A stretch of DNA of 64,000 bases from Flavonifractor sp. An92 (GTDB lineage Bacteria > Bacillota > Clostridia > Oscillospirales > Oscillospiraceae), in assembly GCF_002159175.1 (NCBI RefSeq), contig NZ_NFGZ01000001.1, forward strand, positions 124,001-188,000, given 5' to 3'. Both the position numbers and the translations under genes were made by a program. Of the stretch, positions 8,391-16,069 are shown one piece after another; position 1 is the stretch's first letter, and each line of letters opens with the position of its first letter. Under the pieces are notes generated by a model. The model was given only the letters and a program-made list of their open reading frames with translations, did not search any database and had not been told where the DNA came from.

Positions 8391-8466
8391 CGGGGTGTTG
8401 CGCAGTTGGTAGCGCGCCTGCTTTGGGAGCAGGAGGCCCGGGGTTCGAGTCCCCGCACTCCGACCA
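8391..8466 (+). tRNA. tRNA-Pro (TGG)
   Basis: Complete cloverleaf: acceptor CGGGGTG/CACTCCG with one G-U pair, D-arm GCGC/GCGC, anticodon stem CCTGC/GCAGG with loop TTTGGGA (anticodon TGG), T-arm CGGGG/CCCCG with TTCGAGT, and encoded discriminator plus CCA at 8463-8466. tRNA genes are common integration targets, and mobile genes begin to the right. Confidence 0.95.
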
Positions 8467-8472
8467 AATTTT

Positions 8473-8510
8473 GCAGAAAAACCGCCTAAACAGGCGGTTT
8501 TTCTGCATTT
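8473..8510 (+). terminator. Terminator after tRNA-Pro
   Basis: Perfect 15-bp stem (8473-8487 with 8492-8506), 4-base loop, then ATTTTA. Starts 6 bases after the tRNA CCA end. The stretch 8511-8761 beyond it holds no gene I can support; it contains a GC-rich patch with the direct repeat ATCCCTAAC at 8611-8630. Confidence 0.8.
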
Positions 8511-8761
8511 TAAGTTTGATTTTTGTGGTTTTGGAGATTGCTGTTTTGCGGCGGTTTCAGTGGTGGAACAGCGGTCGGGGGATGAGTGAGCGCAGCCGCC
8601 GAAACCGCCAAATCCCTAACCCATCCCTAACGGGGAAACTTCCGCATTTTCTCCGTTTCTATCGGTGCCGTTGTCGACCACTCCTGATTGTATGTCTACG
8701 CTGCGTAGGTCGTGAAGCAGGATTTTTCCTGCTATGAGTCGATCTTTGACCAATCTTAAAT

Positions 8762-9124
8762 TTAATAGAGCGTCCACCAGTATTCAAACACTTTGCGATA
8801 CTGGTTGCCCTTCTTCGATAGGCCGAAATACTTACGGACTTTTCGATTGGATCTTCGCTTCAGGTACTGTTGACGATCGCTGGACTTCATATACTGAATG
8901 TGCAGTCCAGAATGAAGTAATGTTCTTAATCCCTCATAGTCTCCCATGATATACCCCATGTTTGGTGCATACCTGCTGTGCTGAATCAAAAACAGAAGAT
9001 GGTCTGAGTGCCTGACACATTGGGTACGGCGATATTGGCGGCCGGAACGTCGACCGCATCCGGGCTCGTTTTTAGTAGATCCCAAGATCTCGGCGATCCG
9101 CTTGTTTAACTCTTGCTCTGTCAT
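8762..9124 (-). CDS. Small phage-like conserved protein, 120 aa
   Basis: Unknown function, 120 residues, basic C-terminus (KRRSNRKVRKYFGLSKKG then YRKVFEYWWTLY). I associate this KRxSNRxVR...YWWTL ending with small conserved proteins of Clostridia prophages and conjugative elements, but no role is known to me. ATG at 9124 has GCAGGAAG upstream. Its 5' end overlaps by 53 bases the 58-aa gene read in a different frame on the same strand, so the two are probably translated together. Base composition is mid-GC, unlike the AT-rich cargo further right. Confidence 0.55.
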   Translation of the reverse strand: MTEQELNKRIAEILGSTKNEPGCGRRSGRQYRRTQCVRHSDHLLFLIQHSRYAPNMGYIMGDYEGLRTLLHSGLHIQYMKSSDRQQYLKRRSNRKVRKYFGLSKKGNQYRKVFEYWWTLY

Positions 9125-9248
9125 AAGTCTTCCTGCTCTGTACGGTTCGGGTGATAGGGTTGACCCCGTGCCAGGAGCCACGCTGTTTCGCGTGGTATTC
9201 CCGCTGGGCTTTCTTACTGCGTTTGTCCAATGGAACCAACTGCGTCAC
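9072..9248 (-). CDS. Small basic phage-like protein, 58 aa
   Basis: A gene below the usual size cut-off. From GTG 9248 it reads VTQLVPLDKRSKKAQREY, then HAKQRGSWHGVNPITRTV, then SRKTYDRARVKQ, ending at TAA 9072-9074. The K/R-rich KRSKKAQREYxAxxRGSW...NPxTRxV pattern recurs, to my knowledge, in short proteins of Firmicutes phages and integrative elements. AAGGAG lies 10 bases before the GTG. It overlaps the 120-aa gene in another frame. Function unknown; basic character would suit nucleic-acid binding. Confidence 0.55.
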   Translation of the reverse strand: MTQLVPLDKRSKKAQREYHAKQRGSWHGVNPITRTVQSRKTYDRARVKQADRRDLGIY

Positions 9249-9472
9249 AGCTGATCATCTCCTTCTTTTTGTCTTGGTGTGAGCACCCCAGAGGGCACAG
9301 CACAGCAATCGCTGGCTGATATACGGACGGCACCGAGGATGTTCCGATCGTAGACTCTTGTATAACAATCTCATTACAAATGGCAAAGATCGCTTGCTAT
9401 TTTAGAGCACATCAGGTATGCTGAAATACTCCGCTAAGGTGGAGATCATCCTGATGAATGGAGGCGATCCAT

Positions 9473-9811
9473 ATGTCCATGATTCAGTTTCCTGTCATCG
9501 ATCCTGTGGCTACCGGGGCAAATATCTGCCGGCTCCGGAAGGATCGCGGCCTGACAGTCCGAGATCTCCAGCACTATTTCGGATTTGAGGAGCCGCAAGC
9601 CATCTACAAATGGCAGCGGGGCCAGAGCCTTCCCAGTGTAGATAACCTCTATGCACTGAGCGCTTTGCTCCAGGTGCCGATGAACGAGATCATCATCTCC
9701 ACTTCTCATATCGTTTCTTGCGAGCAGCAGGCAGCCGCCTGCTGCTCAGGTCTTTTTATGGGGACATTTCCTCAGGTACAGTGGGCATGGCAGAATTTCA
9801 AAACCGCTTAG
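9473..9811 (+). CDS. XRE family helix-turn-helix regulator, 112 aa
   Basis: Cro/CI-type DNA-binding protein. The HTH spans about residues 15-70: ANICRLRKDRGLTVRDLQHY, then the recognition part EPQAIYKWQRGQSLPSVDNL, then LYALSALLQVPMNEII. ATG at 9473 follows GGAGG at 9461. The last 40 residues (Cys- and Ala-rich, FMGTFPQVQWAW) are not family-like. It is probably a repressor of the small mobile module around it. A plus-strand promoter must lie in 9249-9460, but I see no convincing -35/-10 pair there. Confidence 0.75.
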   Translation: MSMIQFPVIDPVATGANICRLRKDRGLTVRDLQHYFGFEEPQAIYKWQRGQSLPSVDNLYALSALLQVPMNEIIISTSHIVSCEQQAAACCSGLFMGTFPQVQWAWQNFKTA

Positions 9812-10172
9812 ATCCTTATCCGCCTGTACCCATAGGCCTGCCGCGGTCCTGCCGGACGGCCGCAGCCCTTGGGTGAACAAGCGACTTTATAAATAGAATA
9901 TCACGCCATTATGGCAAGTATCAGAGAAGCGTAAGGTCGAATTCTGCTTTTGACAATGGATGTGTGTTAGAAATGGCAGTATTTCGGTGGACGAGGATGG
10001 AGGCGACTGACGAGCCTTTCACAATGAGTTATGAGCTCATGTTGCATTCATCAGATGCAGTCCATTTTTTGCCGGGGGATGCGCAGCATCATAATTCATC
10101 TGCGCCTGAACCGATCATCACTGCCTATCCATTCTGCCACGCCCACCACACCTGAAGGTGTGGTGACGGCAT
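9812..10172. other. Intergenic region with terminator hairpin
   Basis: No convincing gene. A perfect 9-bp hairpin (10144-10152 with 10157-10165) sits just past the stop of the leftward 213-aa gene and is probably its terminator. A TTGACA occurs at 9951-9956 without a matching -10. A 63-codon open frame at 9964-10155 has no ribosome site or family character. Confidence 0.5.
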
Positions 10173-10814
10173 TTATGCAGCCGTGCTCTTTTCGATGAAG
10201 TCGCTGAGGATGTCCTCAAAGCTGTCATTCATGTCAAAGGGCGGCTCATAGGATACCTCGGTGTTGACCAGACACTTATCCAGGGACATGGAGATCTCGT
10301 CGGCCTTCTTGCTGAGCGCCGTAGCCATGCCCCGGATCTTGTTCCGGTCAAAGTCGATGGTGGTGACCTGCGTGGCATCACATCGGTAGGAGACCTGGTT
10401 TCCCTCGCCGTTGAATCGGAAGCCGGAGCCTCCGCCGGCAATGGTCTTTTCGCTGTTGCGAAGCATGGCCATGTGGCGGAATACCTCAGCCAGGTCCTGA
10501 CGCTGCCGGTTCAGGCCCACCTCGCTGTCCATATCCAAATCCAAAGAGTTCTTGGCAGTATGGATAGCCCGACACAATTTCTCCCGCTCCTCCAGCAGGG
10601 ACATGAGGAAGGCGGCTACCTCGTTGGCATGGCCGGCATACTCACTGGGAGCAGCTTCCTCCACTACAGCATCCTGGGTATCGGACATGACCTTGCTCCG
10701 AAGATGTGTGGTCTTGACCTTGACGATATTGCGCCGATCCTCAAGAATGGCAGTGGCCTCACACATCAGAGCTTTCAGCTTATTCTGAAATCGAAATGCA
10801 TCTTTCATATTCAT
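10173..10814 (-). CDS. Hypothetical helical protein, 213 aa
   Basis: Unrecognised protein, 213 residues. The first half is strongly helical with coiled-coil character (KDAFRFQNKLKALMCEATAI, then EVAAFLMSLLEEREKLCRAI), the centre is glycine-rich (KTIAGGGSGFRF), then a strand-rich part TQVTTIDFDRNKIRGMA and an acidic tail DSFEDILSDFIEK. The start MNMKDAFRFQ resembles the ends of relaxosome accessory proteins in this window (QDAFRFQKR), perhaps by chance. ATG at 10814 has GAGGAGG 8 bases upstream. It lies between the XRE gene and the first integrase, and is likely part of a phage or mobile module. Confidence 0.6.
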   Translation of the reverse strand: MNMKDAFRFQNKLKALMCEATAILEDRRNIVKVKTTHLRSKVMSDTQDAVVEEAAPSEYAGHANEVAAFLMSLLEEREKLCRAIHTAKNSLDLDMDSEVGLNRQRQDLAEVFRHMAMLRNSEKTIAGGGSGFRFNGEGNQVSYRCDATQVTTIDFDRNKIRGMATALSKKADEISMSLDKCLVNTEVSYEPPFDMNDSFEDILSDFIEKSTAA

Positions 10815-11258
10815 GGATCATACCTCCTCATATCACTCCCCGGCGGAACGATTCGATGGGTCAAGCATACTCCAAACTCGATCAGTTGTCATTGAACTGC
10901 TGGTTGAATATGGAGAGGCATGCTTTTTATGCTTGCCTGTGATAAACAAGGAAGTGGACTTTATTGCTACTAATGCAGAGGAGAAACGGTATATCCAAGC
11001 GACCGAGTCCATGAATAAGCCGACCACCCGCGAGCGGGAACTGGCTCCACCGCGCATAATCCGGGACAACTACGCGCTTTTGTTATGCCCTCTTTTATGG
11101 TGTATGGGTTTATTAAAACCGCCTCCGGGATGAAAACCGGAGACGGCTAAATTTGGGTGTCTTATCTCAATGAGATCAAGCATAAGCTGGACTTTTTCGA
11201 CAAGTTGTGAGTACATCCTTTCCGGATGCATTCTGACTTTCCATATGGAGATCCCCGG
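10815..11258. other. Intergenic region left of integrase 1
   Basis: No gene supported. An imperfect 10-bp stem (about 11119-11128 with 11136-11145, one mismatch) with AT-rich flanks may be a terminator. The left attachment site of the first element should lie here, downstream of the integrase stop, but I cannot identify its core. Confidence 0.4.
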
Positions 11259-12485
11259 TTATCCCACGCTCTCGAACGGGATTACCTTGCACCGGCTCTC
11301 CTCCGGCGGGTCAGGCGGCTCTGGTTCCGGTTTGGCCGTGGCCGTTTCCATGAAGCCGCCGATCTTCTCTGCCGCGCCTCTCTGCATATCGTTGGTGATG
11401 TGCGTATAGGTGTCGAGCGTAAACCCTGCGCTATAGTGGCCCAGCATGCTGGACAGGGTCTTCACATCTACGCCGCTGGAGAGGGCCATCGTTGCGAAAG
11501 TGTGCCGGAGATCATGAAACCTGATGTGAGGCAGTCCCGCCTCTTTGAGCAGCACCTTCATCCAGTAGTAGGCGGCGCTGGGGCGCACCGGTTTCTCTGG
11601 AGCCAGCGGTTCCGGGAAGATCCATTGACTGACCGCGTGTTTTTTCCTCTCCTTTAATCGCTGGACAGTACTGGGGGGCAGACGGATGGTGCGTCTGCCC
11701 CTCTCAGTCTTGGTCTCGCCAATCTCCAGTTCACCCCGCTTGGGCACATTCACCGAGCGGAGGATTTTCAGCGTCCCTGCGTTCTCATCGAAGTCCCTCC
11801 ACATGAGACCGCAGATCTCACCTCGACGCAGGCCGGTGGTTAACTCCGTGTAGAAGAAGTCCCGCCAGATTTCATTCTTGTCCACTGTCGCCAGGAAGGC
11901 ATCCATCTGCTCCCGATTGAGAACCTGCTTGGGTTTGTAGTTGTTCTTGGGTAACTTAACACCGTCCGTTGGGTTATAGGGAACGATGTGGTCCCGCTCC
12001 GCATCTTTGAGGCAGCGGTGGAGCATGGCGTGGATGCGGAGCACCATGTTGTCCGATAGCTCATGTCCATACTCCGGGTGGTCGTGGACGCGGCCCTCTT
12101 TCTTCAGCTTCCGGTACAGCTTTTGGATGTCCAGCCGTGTGACGCGGGAGACAATCTTGCCGCCCAGGTAGGGCTTTACATAGCACCGGATGTACTGCTC
12201 GTAGCTGCGCAGAGTGTTGGGCCGCAGGGTGACGGCACCGTACTCCTCCATCCAGCGATCCAGCCACTCGCCCAGGGTCATACGGCTGTCCTCAGTGAGC
12301 TGTGCGTCCTGATAGATATCCATGTCACGGTGAAGCTTGGCCAACAGTTCTTTCTGGGTTTTGGCCAGCACATATCGGAAGATGGGTTCGCCGTTTTCCT
12401 TGTGGCCCACCACGATGCGGCCTTCCCAGCGGCCATCCTCCCGCTTGCGCACCATGCCATCTCCTGATGGTCGTCTTTTTGCCAT
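11259..12485 (-). CDS. Tyrosine recombinase/integrase 1
   Basis: Phage-type site-specific integrase, 408 residues, catalysing excision and integration of the surrounding element. The N-terminal 35 residues are the small AP2-like arm-binding domain (KREDGRWEGRIVVGH), then a core-binding domain (about 65-170) and the catalytic domain with the full set: Arg220 (TTGLRRGEICGL), His324 and Arg327 (FHDLRHTFAT), His350 (MLGH), nucleophile Tyr360 (LDTYTH). ATG at 12485 follows GGAGGTG. The first 32 residues are nearly identical to integrase 2b at 39702-40895, showing close ancestry or recombination between the two elements. Confidence 0.93.
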   Translation of the reverse strand: MAKRRPSGDGMVRKREDGRWEGRIVVGHKENGEPIFRYVLAKTQKELLAKLHRDMDIYQDAQLTEDSRMTLGEWLDRWMEEYGAVTLRPNTLRSYEQYIRCYVKPYLGGKIVSRVTRLDIQKLYRKLKKEGRVHDHPEYGHELSDNMVLRIHAMLHRCLKDAERDHIVPYNPTDGVKLPKNNYKPKQVLNREQMDAFLATVDKNEIWRDFFYTELTTGLRRGEICGLMWRDFDENAGTLKILRSVNVPKRGELEIGETKTERGRRTIRLPPSTVQRLKERKKHAVSQWIFPEPLAPEKPVRPSAAYYWMKVLLKEAGLPHIRFHDLRHTFATMALSSGVDVKTLSSMLGHYSAGFTLDTYTHITNDMQRGAAEKIGGFMETATAKPEPEPPDPPEESRCKVIPFESVG

Positions 12486-12538
12486 GTTGTTTCACCTCCA
12501 ATCGTTCAGTTTCATTTGTTGTGCGGTTACTGTGTAGC

Positions 12539-12742
12539 CTATTTCACAGGAGGATACTTGTAAGGTTCCGCCACATACTGGTAGAGCACAGCGCCGCAGC
12601 GGCGGCAGATCAGATACCGCAGTCGGTTGCCCAGCATACCGTGTTTCTTGAATGTGACCAGCGCTTCACCGTGCTGCCAGCCAAGACCGATGTCCTCGCA
12701 CCCGCAGTACTGACACCGCTGAACGGGAAGTCGATTTGTCAT
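12539..12742 (-). CDS. Small zinc-ribbon protein, 67 aa
   Basis: 67-residue protein with two CxxC pairs, CQYCGCE near residue 10 and LICRRCGAV near residue 46, a zinc ribbon. ATG at 12742 follows an AGGAGG and overlaps the stop of the DUF6809 gene by 2 bases, so translation is probably coupled. Its close copy at 40949-41152 keeps all four cysteines and the same neighbours. Function is unknown; a small DNA- or protein-binding partner of integrase or relaxase is plausible. Confidence 0.75.
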   Translation of the reverse strand: MTNRLPVQRCQYCGCEDIGLGWQHGEALVTFKKHGMLGNRLRYLICRRCGAVLYQYVAEPYKYPPVK

Positions 12743-13053
12743 CTCGATCGCTCCTCCTGTTCTATTCTGCGGCAGACGCGTTCTGTCTCCTCCTCATCGA
12801 AGGAGTACAGGCCGTCTGCCTCCAGTTCTTTGCTCAGTCCCCAGGCCAGTTTGAACCCGGCGGTGAAACTGGCCAGGGAGATTTCCTCTCGCAACAGATT
12901 CTGCGTGTCAACCAGATGCATGAGTCTGCGGCGCTGCATCTTGTCCAGGCAGTCCCGCACTTCCTGACGGGTATTCTCGATGTCCTCTTCCAACTCTGAC
13001 ACATTCGGTTCCCGGAAGAACCTCTGGTGCAGTGCTCTCATGTAGTCGTTCAT
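12739..13053 (-). CDS. DUF6809 family protein
   Basis: 104-residue all-helical protein: MNDYMRALHQRFF, then a charged coiled-coil ENTRQEVRDCLDKMQRRRLM, then ISLASFTAGFKLAWGL. This is the DUF6809 pattern, to my knowledge found almost only in mobile elements of gut Clostridia. ATG at 13053 is chosen for its AAGGAGG and because the second element's copy starts identically. Role unknown; the middle resembles small regulators that bind a partner by helix packing. Confidence 0.75.
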   Translation of the reverse strand: MNDYMRALHQRFFREPNVSELEEDIENTRQEVRDCLDKMQRRRLMHLVDTQNLLREEISLASFTAGFKLAWGLSKELEADGLYSFDEEETERVCRRIEQEERSR

Positions 13054-13194
13054 TGCGCATCGCCTCCTTATCAGCAACACACAATACCCGAACCTTTTTA
13101 CAATATCCAGCCCTTATTTGAAACTTTTTGAGAAAGATTTCTGGGCTGTGAAGAGGTTTTTATCTTTGTTTGGGCATGTCAGATTTTAATACGC

Positions 13195-14985
13195 CTACAT
13201 CCCGCCCATGGTCATGCCACCCATGTTCTGCTCCTCCTCATGATCATCCGGCTTGTGGCCCAGGGCGATCTTCTTCTGACGGACCTTCTGGAGCAGTTTA
13301 CGGTCTGTTCTGTGACTGCCCGGCGGGCAGGGCGGAATGGAGTTGTCCTGAAAAACCCGGCCCATGTGGTGGAGCAGTTTGGTGGCAGAGAGGAGCGCAT
13401 TGGGACTGTGGTTGTCATTGAAGTGGTCTAGGAAGAACTGGGCGTACTCGTTTCCCTGTGATGCGGACGCCCAGAACCAGCGGTACGACTGCTCTTGATC
13501 CCGAGCCACATCCTCTCCGGTGAGATACAGCTTGCCCAGGGTGTACTGAGCATACTGGTTACCCTCTTGAGCGGCATCGGTCAGATACTCTACCGCCTTG
13601 GTTATATTCTTCGGGACATCCGTTCCATCCAGATACAGTTTCCCCAGCCGGTAGGCGGCATAGGAATTGCCTTGTGCCGCCGCTCTCTCATACCAGGACA
13701 CCGCTTCCTCCATCCGCTTTTGACTTTGCAGCAGTTTACCAAGAGCGTACTGTGAGAAGTCATGACCGGCTTCGGCGGCACGGCGGAACCACAGCTCCGC
13801 TTGTTCGTCGTCCGGCAGCACACCCATACCATCCCGCCAGCATTTTCCTAACTGATGTGCTGCCACGGAAAAACCTGCGTCCCAGAGCTTCTTCAGTACT
13901 TGCACCTGTTCCGCTTTTTCTTCCTCTGTGTTTTCATAGACCGAGAGGATTTCTTTCGCGTTCTGGTAGGCCTCCGCCATCTGCCAGCGGGAGGACCAGG
14001 CGTAGGACACCTCCTCCTGGTCCTCGTCCATCTCATCCACCATGGAAACATCCTCGAAGGTGAATGCACCCAGGCGCAGTTCCTCCGCCTCCCGTATAAT
14101 CATGTTCTTGATGGCCTTGAATTCCTGTTGCTGCGACAATGGTTTGTGTTCTCGTGGCGTGTCTTTGTAGTACCGCTCCAACTCATCCCGCAGCCGGTTC
14201 CATTGTTCATAGCACTCCGCTACCTCCGGGAGCCTGGCCAGTTCGTCCACGATGGCATCCACCTGCGCCTTTACTGGCTTTTTGAGATAACCGTAGGCCT
14301 TTTTACCTTTGACCTCCGCCAGCATTCCGGCCAGCGTTTCCATCTGACTGGCGATGATAGGACTGTCGCAAAATCCGGACTTCATCTCCCGGATAAGACG
14401 GCCCATAGCTTCCATAGCTGCGTCCCGTACCTCTTGGTAGGACAGATCTTTTTCTTGATAGAGGGACAACAGCTCGTCCTGGAAGATATCGTTGGACAGC
14501 TGGGAGCGCATCTGCTCAATGCCTCGTTCGGTCAGGTAGCCCTGCTTTGGATCATTGGACCACGCCATCATGTGGATGTGCGGGTGGTGCTTTTCATCGT
14601 GGCAGGCGGCGCACCAGCGAAAGCTGCTGAGTGGAATTTTCATCGCCGCTGCCAGTTCTGCCTGATGGGCCAGCAGCAATCTGCGCCAGCTCTCGCCGTT
14701 TTCGTAGCCCAGCCGTGCAGCATCCTCCCGCTTCAGGGAGTAGATGAAGGTCCACACCGGACCGGCGTGTGCGTTGATCTCCTCCATGGTTCGCTCCAGA
14801 TCAGCAGCACCGTCCGCAGAGAACAGACCGTGAGAGCGGGGGCGCTCTGCAATGTACTCCAGGTAACCACCGCCTGCCGTGGGTTCCATCAGTTCCACAC
14901 CATCTCGGGTGGCGATGTACTCAGCGTAGTGTCCGCCGCCACTTCCCGGCTTGATGTAGCCGGACTTTTGAATGAGACCCTTCAT
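13195..14985 (-). CDS. MobP3-type relaxase with Sel1 repeats
   Basis: Relaxase that should nick one strand at oriT and lead it into a recipient. The N-terminal domain (about 1-240) opens with KSGYIKPG and has the metal-binding histidines in HHPHIHMMAW, the mark of the MOBP3 family. A helical linker follows. Residues about 375-545 form Sel1-like (TPR-type) repeats, units such as AAYRLGKLYLDG and AQYTLGKLYLTG, unusual for relaxases generally and probably a protein-docking surface. The C-terminal tail GHKPDDHEEEQ is shared with the second element. Start ATG 14985 overlaps the accessory gene's stop. Confidence 0.88.
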   Translation of the reverse strand: MKGLIQKSGYIKPGSGGGHYAEYIATRDGVELMEPTAGGGYLEYIAERPRSHGLFSADGAADLERTMEEINAHAGPVWTFIYSLKREDAARLGYENGESWRRLLLAHQAELAAAMKIPLSSFRWCAACHDEKHHPHIHMMAWSNDPKQGYLTERGIEQMRSQLSNDIFQDELLSLYQEKDLSYQEVRDAAMEAMGRLIREMKSGFCDSPIIASQMETLAGMLAEVKGKKAYGYLKKPVKAQVDAIVDELARLPEVAECYEQWNRLRDELERYYKDTPREHKPLSQQQEFKAIKNMIIREAEELRLGAFTFEDVSMVDEMDEDQEEVSYAWSSRWQMAEAYQNAKEILSVYENTEEEKAEQVQVLKKLWDAGFSVAAHQLGKCWRDGMGVLPDDEQAELWFRRAAEAGHDFSQYALGKLLQSQKRMEEAVSWYERAAAQGNSYAAYRLGKLYLDGTDVPKNITKAVEYLTDAAQEGNQYAQYTLGKLYLTGEDVARDQEQSYRWFWASASQGNEYAQFFLDHFNDNHSPNALLSATKLLHHMGRVFQDNSIPPCPPGSHRTDRKLLQKVRQKKIALGHKPDDHEEEQNMGGMTMGGM

Positions 14986-15392
14986 TCCTCAATCCTCTTC
15001 TGAAACCGGAACGCATCCTGAAAATCAATTTCCCCGTTGGTCTCTTTCACATTTTTCACGCAGCGCACCCGAAGTTTTTGCAGCGTATCCAGGCCGACAT
15101 TGATATCGCTGGCAAGCAGATTCGCCATCACATCTTGGTCCACTGCCTGCTTGAAAAGCAGGTGCCCTATCCGTTTTCCAAAGGCGCCCAGCTTTCCCTC
15201 CAGCACATCAGAGAGGACACGAGGCAGATACTCCTCCGCGTGTTTCGTGTCCAGATAGCCGGAATAGAACTGGATCGCCTTTTCGATGTACTCGTTTTTG
15301 GTGGAGCAGTTGTCCGCCTGGTAGTGATGTTCCACATTGGACCAGGCCGATTCACTCAGCCACACCGAATGTTTCTTCTTCAACTCTTTCAT
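14982..15392 (-). CDS. Relaxosome accessory protein
   Basis: 136-residue protein upstream of and overlapping the relaxase by 4 bases. The N-terminus KKKHSVWLSESAWSNVEHHY and KNEYIEKAIQFYSGYL is a ribbon-helix-helix arrangement like MobC-type relaxosome proteins, which bind oriT and help the relaxase open DNA. The rest is helical. ATG at 15392 is preferred to the TTG at 15398, because GGAGG is 10 bases away from it. The counterpart in element 2 (43569-43988) shares LLFKQAV and the ending that names a conserved INVKxTNG motif. Confidence 0.7.
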   Translation of the reverse strand: MKELKKKHSVWLSESAWSNVEHHYQADNCSTKNEYIEKAIQFYSGYLDTKHAEEYLPRVLSDVLEGKLGAFGKRIGHLLFKQAVDQDVMANLLASDINVGLDTLQKLRVRCVKNVKETNGEIDFQDAFRFQKRIEE

Positions 15393-15527
15393 CGCCAAAA
15401 TCGCCTCCTTTTCTCATCAGCGCCGCCTGAAATCCCACAACGGCGGGGATTCAGGCGGTTTTTTACAAGAACAGCGCCAATCTTAAAGCCTACTGGCCGA
15501 AACAGCGCCAACTTCAAATTCCCGAAA

Positions 15528-15703
15528 CCGCCCGCACTGCGGGCGGATGTGACTGCCCGGGCGCACAAAAGCGCCAGGGGTTTCTCCTGCTCCTCGTCCC
15601 TCCGTGGTTCCTGTTCCGAAAATCCGGCCCAAAGCCGTCCAAAAGCCCTCGGTAGGGCAGGGACTCTGCCCTGTCCCCAGGGAGGGCACACAGCCCCTCA
15701 CAG
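15528..15703 (-). other. Candidate origin of transfer (oriT) 1
   Basis: Non-coding stretch between the relaxase accessory gene and the 123-aa gene. It carries hairpin CCGCCCGC/GCGGGCGG (15528-15535, 15539-15546), hairpin AGGGCAG-GGACT-CTGCCCT (15654-15672), and the block GGAGGGCACACAGCCCCTCA at 15681-15700. All three recur in the same order and place in element 2 (44116-44303), though the sequence between them has diverged. Conserved dyads next to relaxosome genes are what an oriT looks like. The nick site is not identified. Confidence 0.6.
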
Positions 15704-16069
15704 GCCGTTACACGGGGGGATTTGGCGGCCAGGCTCACCGTCTTTTGGCTTGGAAAAGACAGTGGCGAAATCCTCGGGGCCGGACACCAGATGCAGGCTG
15801 TGCATGACCTGATACAGAATGAGTTCATACGCGCTGAGAGAAAAACTGCTGTGTACTTCTGCCTTCTTCTCCTTGGCGAAGGCACGCTGCTCCTCCGTGA
15901 GATCGCCCCGCTGTTCATCACAGAGAAAGAGCATCACCGCATTTTCATCCATGGTGTCTTCATGACTTTCGTTGTACCGGTTGATGATGTACCACTTTGT
16001 TTTTACGGTGCGCCGGGCGGCGAGCACAGGGGTGTGCTCGATGAGACTGTTAAGCATTTGCATCAGCAT
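15698..16069 (-). CDS. Mobile-element hypothetical protein, 123 aa
   Basis: Unrecognised 123-residue protein. It begins with a short amphipathic helix (MLMQMLNSLIEHTPVLAA), continues KTKWYIINRYNE and an acidic middle, and has a helix SLSAYELILYQVMHSLHLV. ATG at 16069 has AAGGAAGG 8 bases upstream; its start overlaps the end of the winged-helix gene by 20 bases, so it belongs to the same transcript. The gene's 3' end reaches into the candidate oriT. No clear counterpart exists in element 2. Confidence 0.6.
   Translation of the reverse strand: MLMQMLNSLIEHTPVLAARRTVKTKWYIINRYNESHEDTMDENAVMLFLCDEQRGDLTEEQRAFAKEKKAEVHSSFSLSAYELILYQVMHSLHLVSGPEDFATVFSKPKDGEPGRQIPPCNGL

Noticed and set aside
8391-8466. 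Right-hand copy of the tRNA-Pro 3' end inside the window
   Set aside because: I looked for a second TTCGAGTCCCC or CACTCCGACCA and found none, so I do not claim that either element is integrated at this tRNA.
13560-13900. Repeats in the relaxase gene as a CRISPR or DNA repeat array
   Set aside because: The repetition is at protein level (Sel1 units of about 36 residues) with diverged DNA. No CRISPR array or cas gene was seen in the window.
13855-15003. A 382-codon plus-strand frame
   Set aside because: Antisense to the first relaxase, with leucine/arginine/histidine-rich shadow composition.
15389-15691. Leftward open frames across the oriT candidate
   Set aside because: Arginine/proline-rich shadow frames; conservation between the two elements follows the dyads, not codons.
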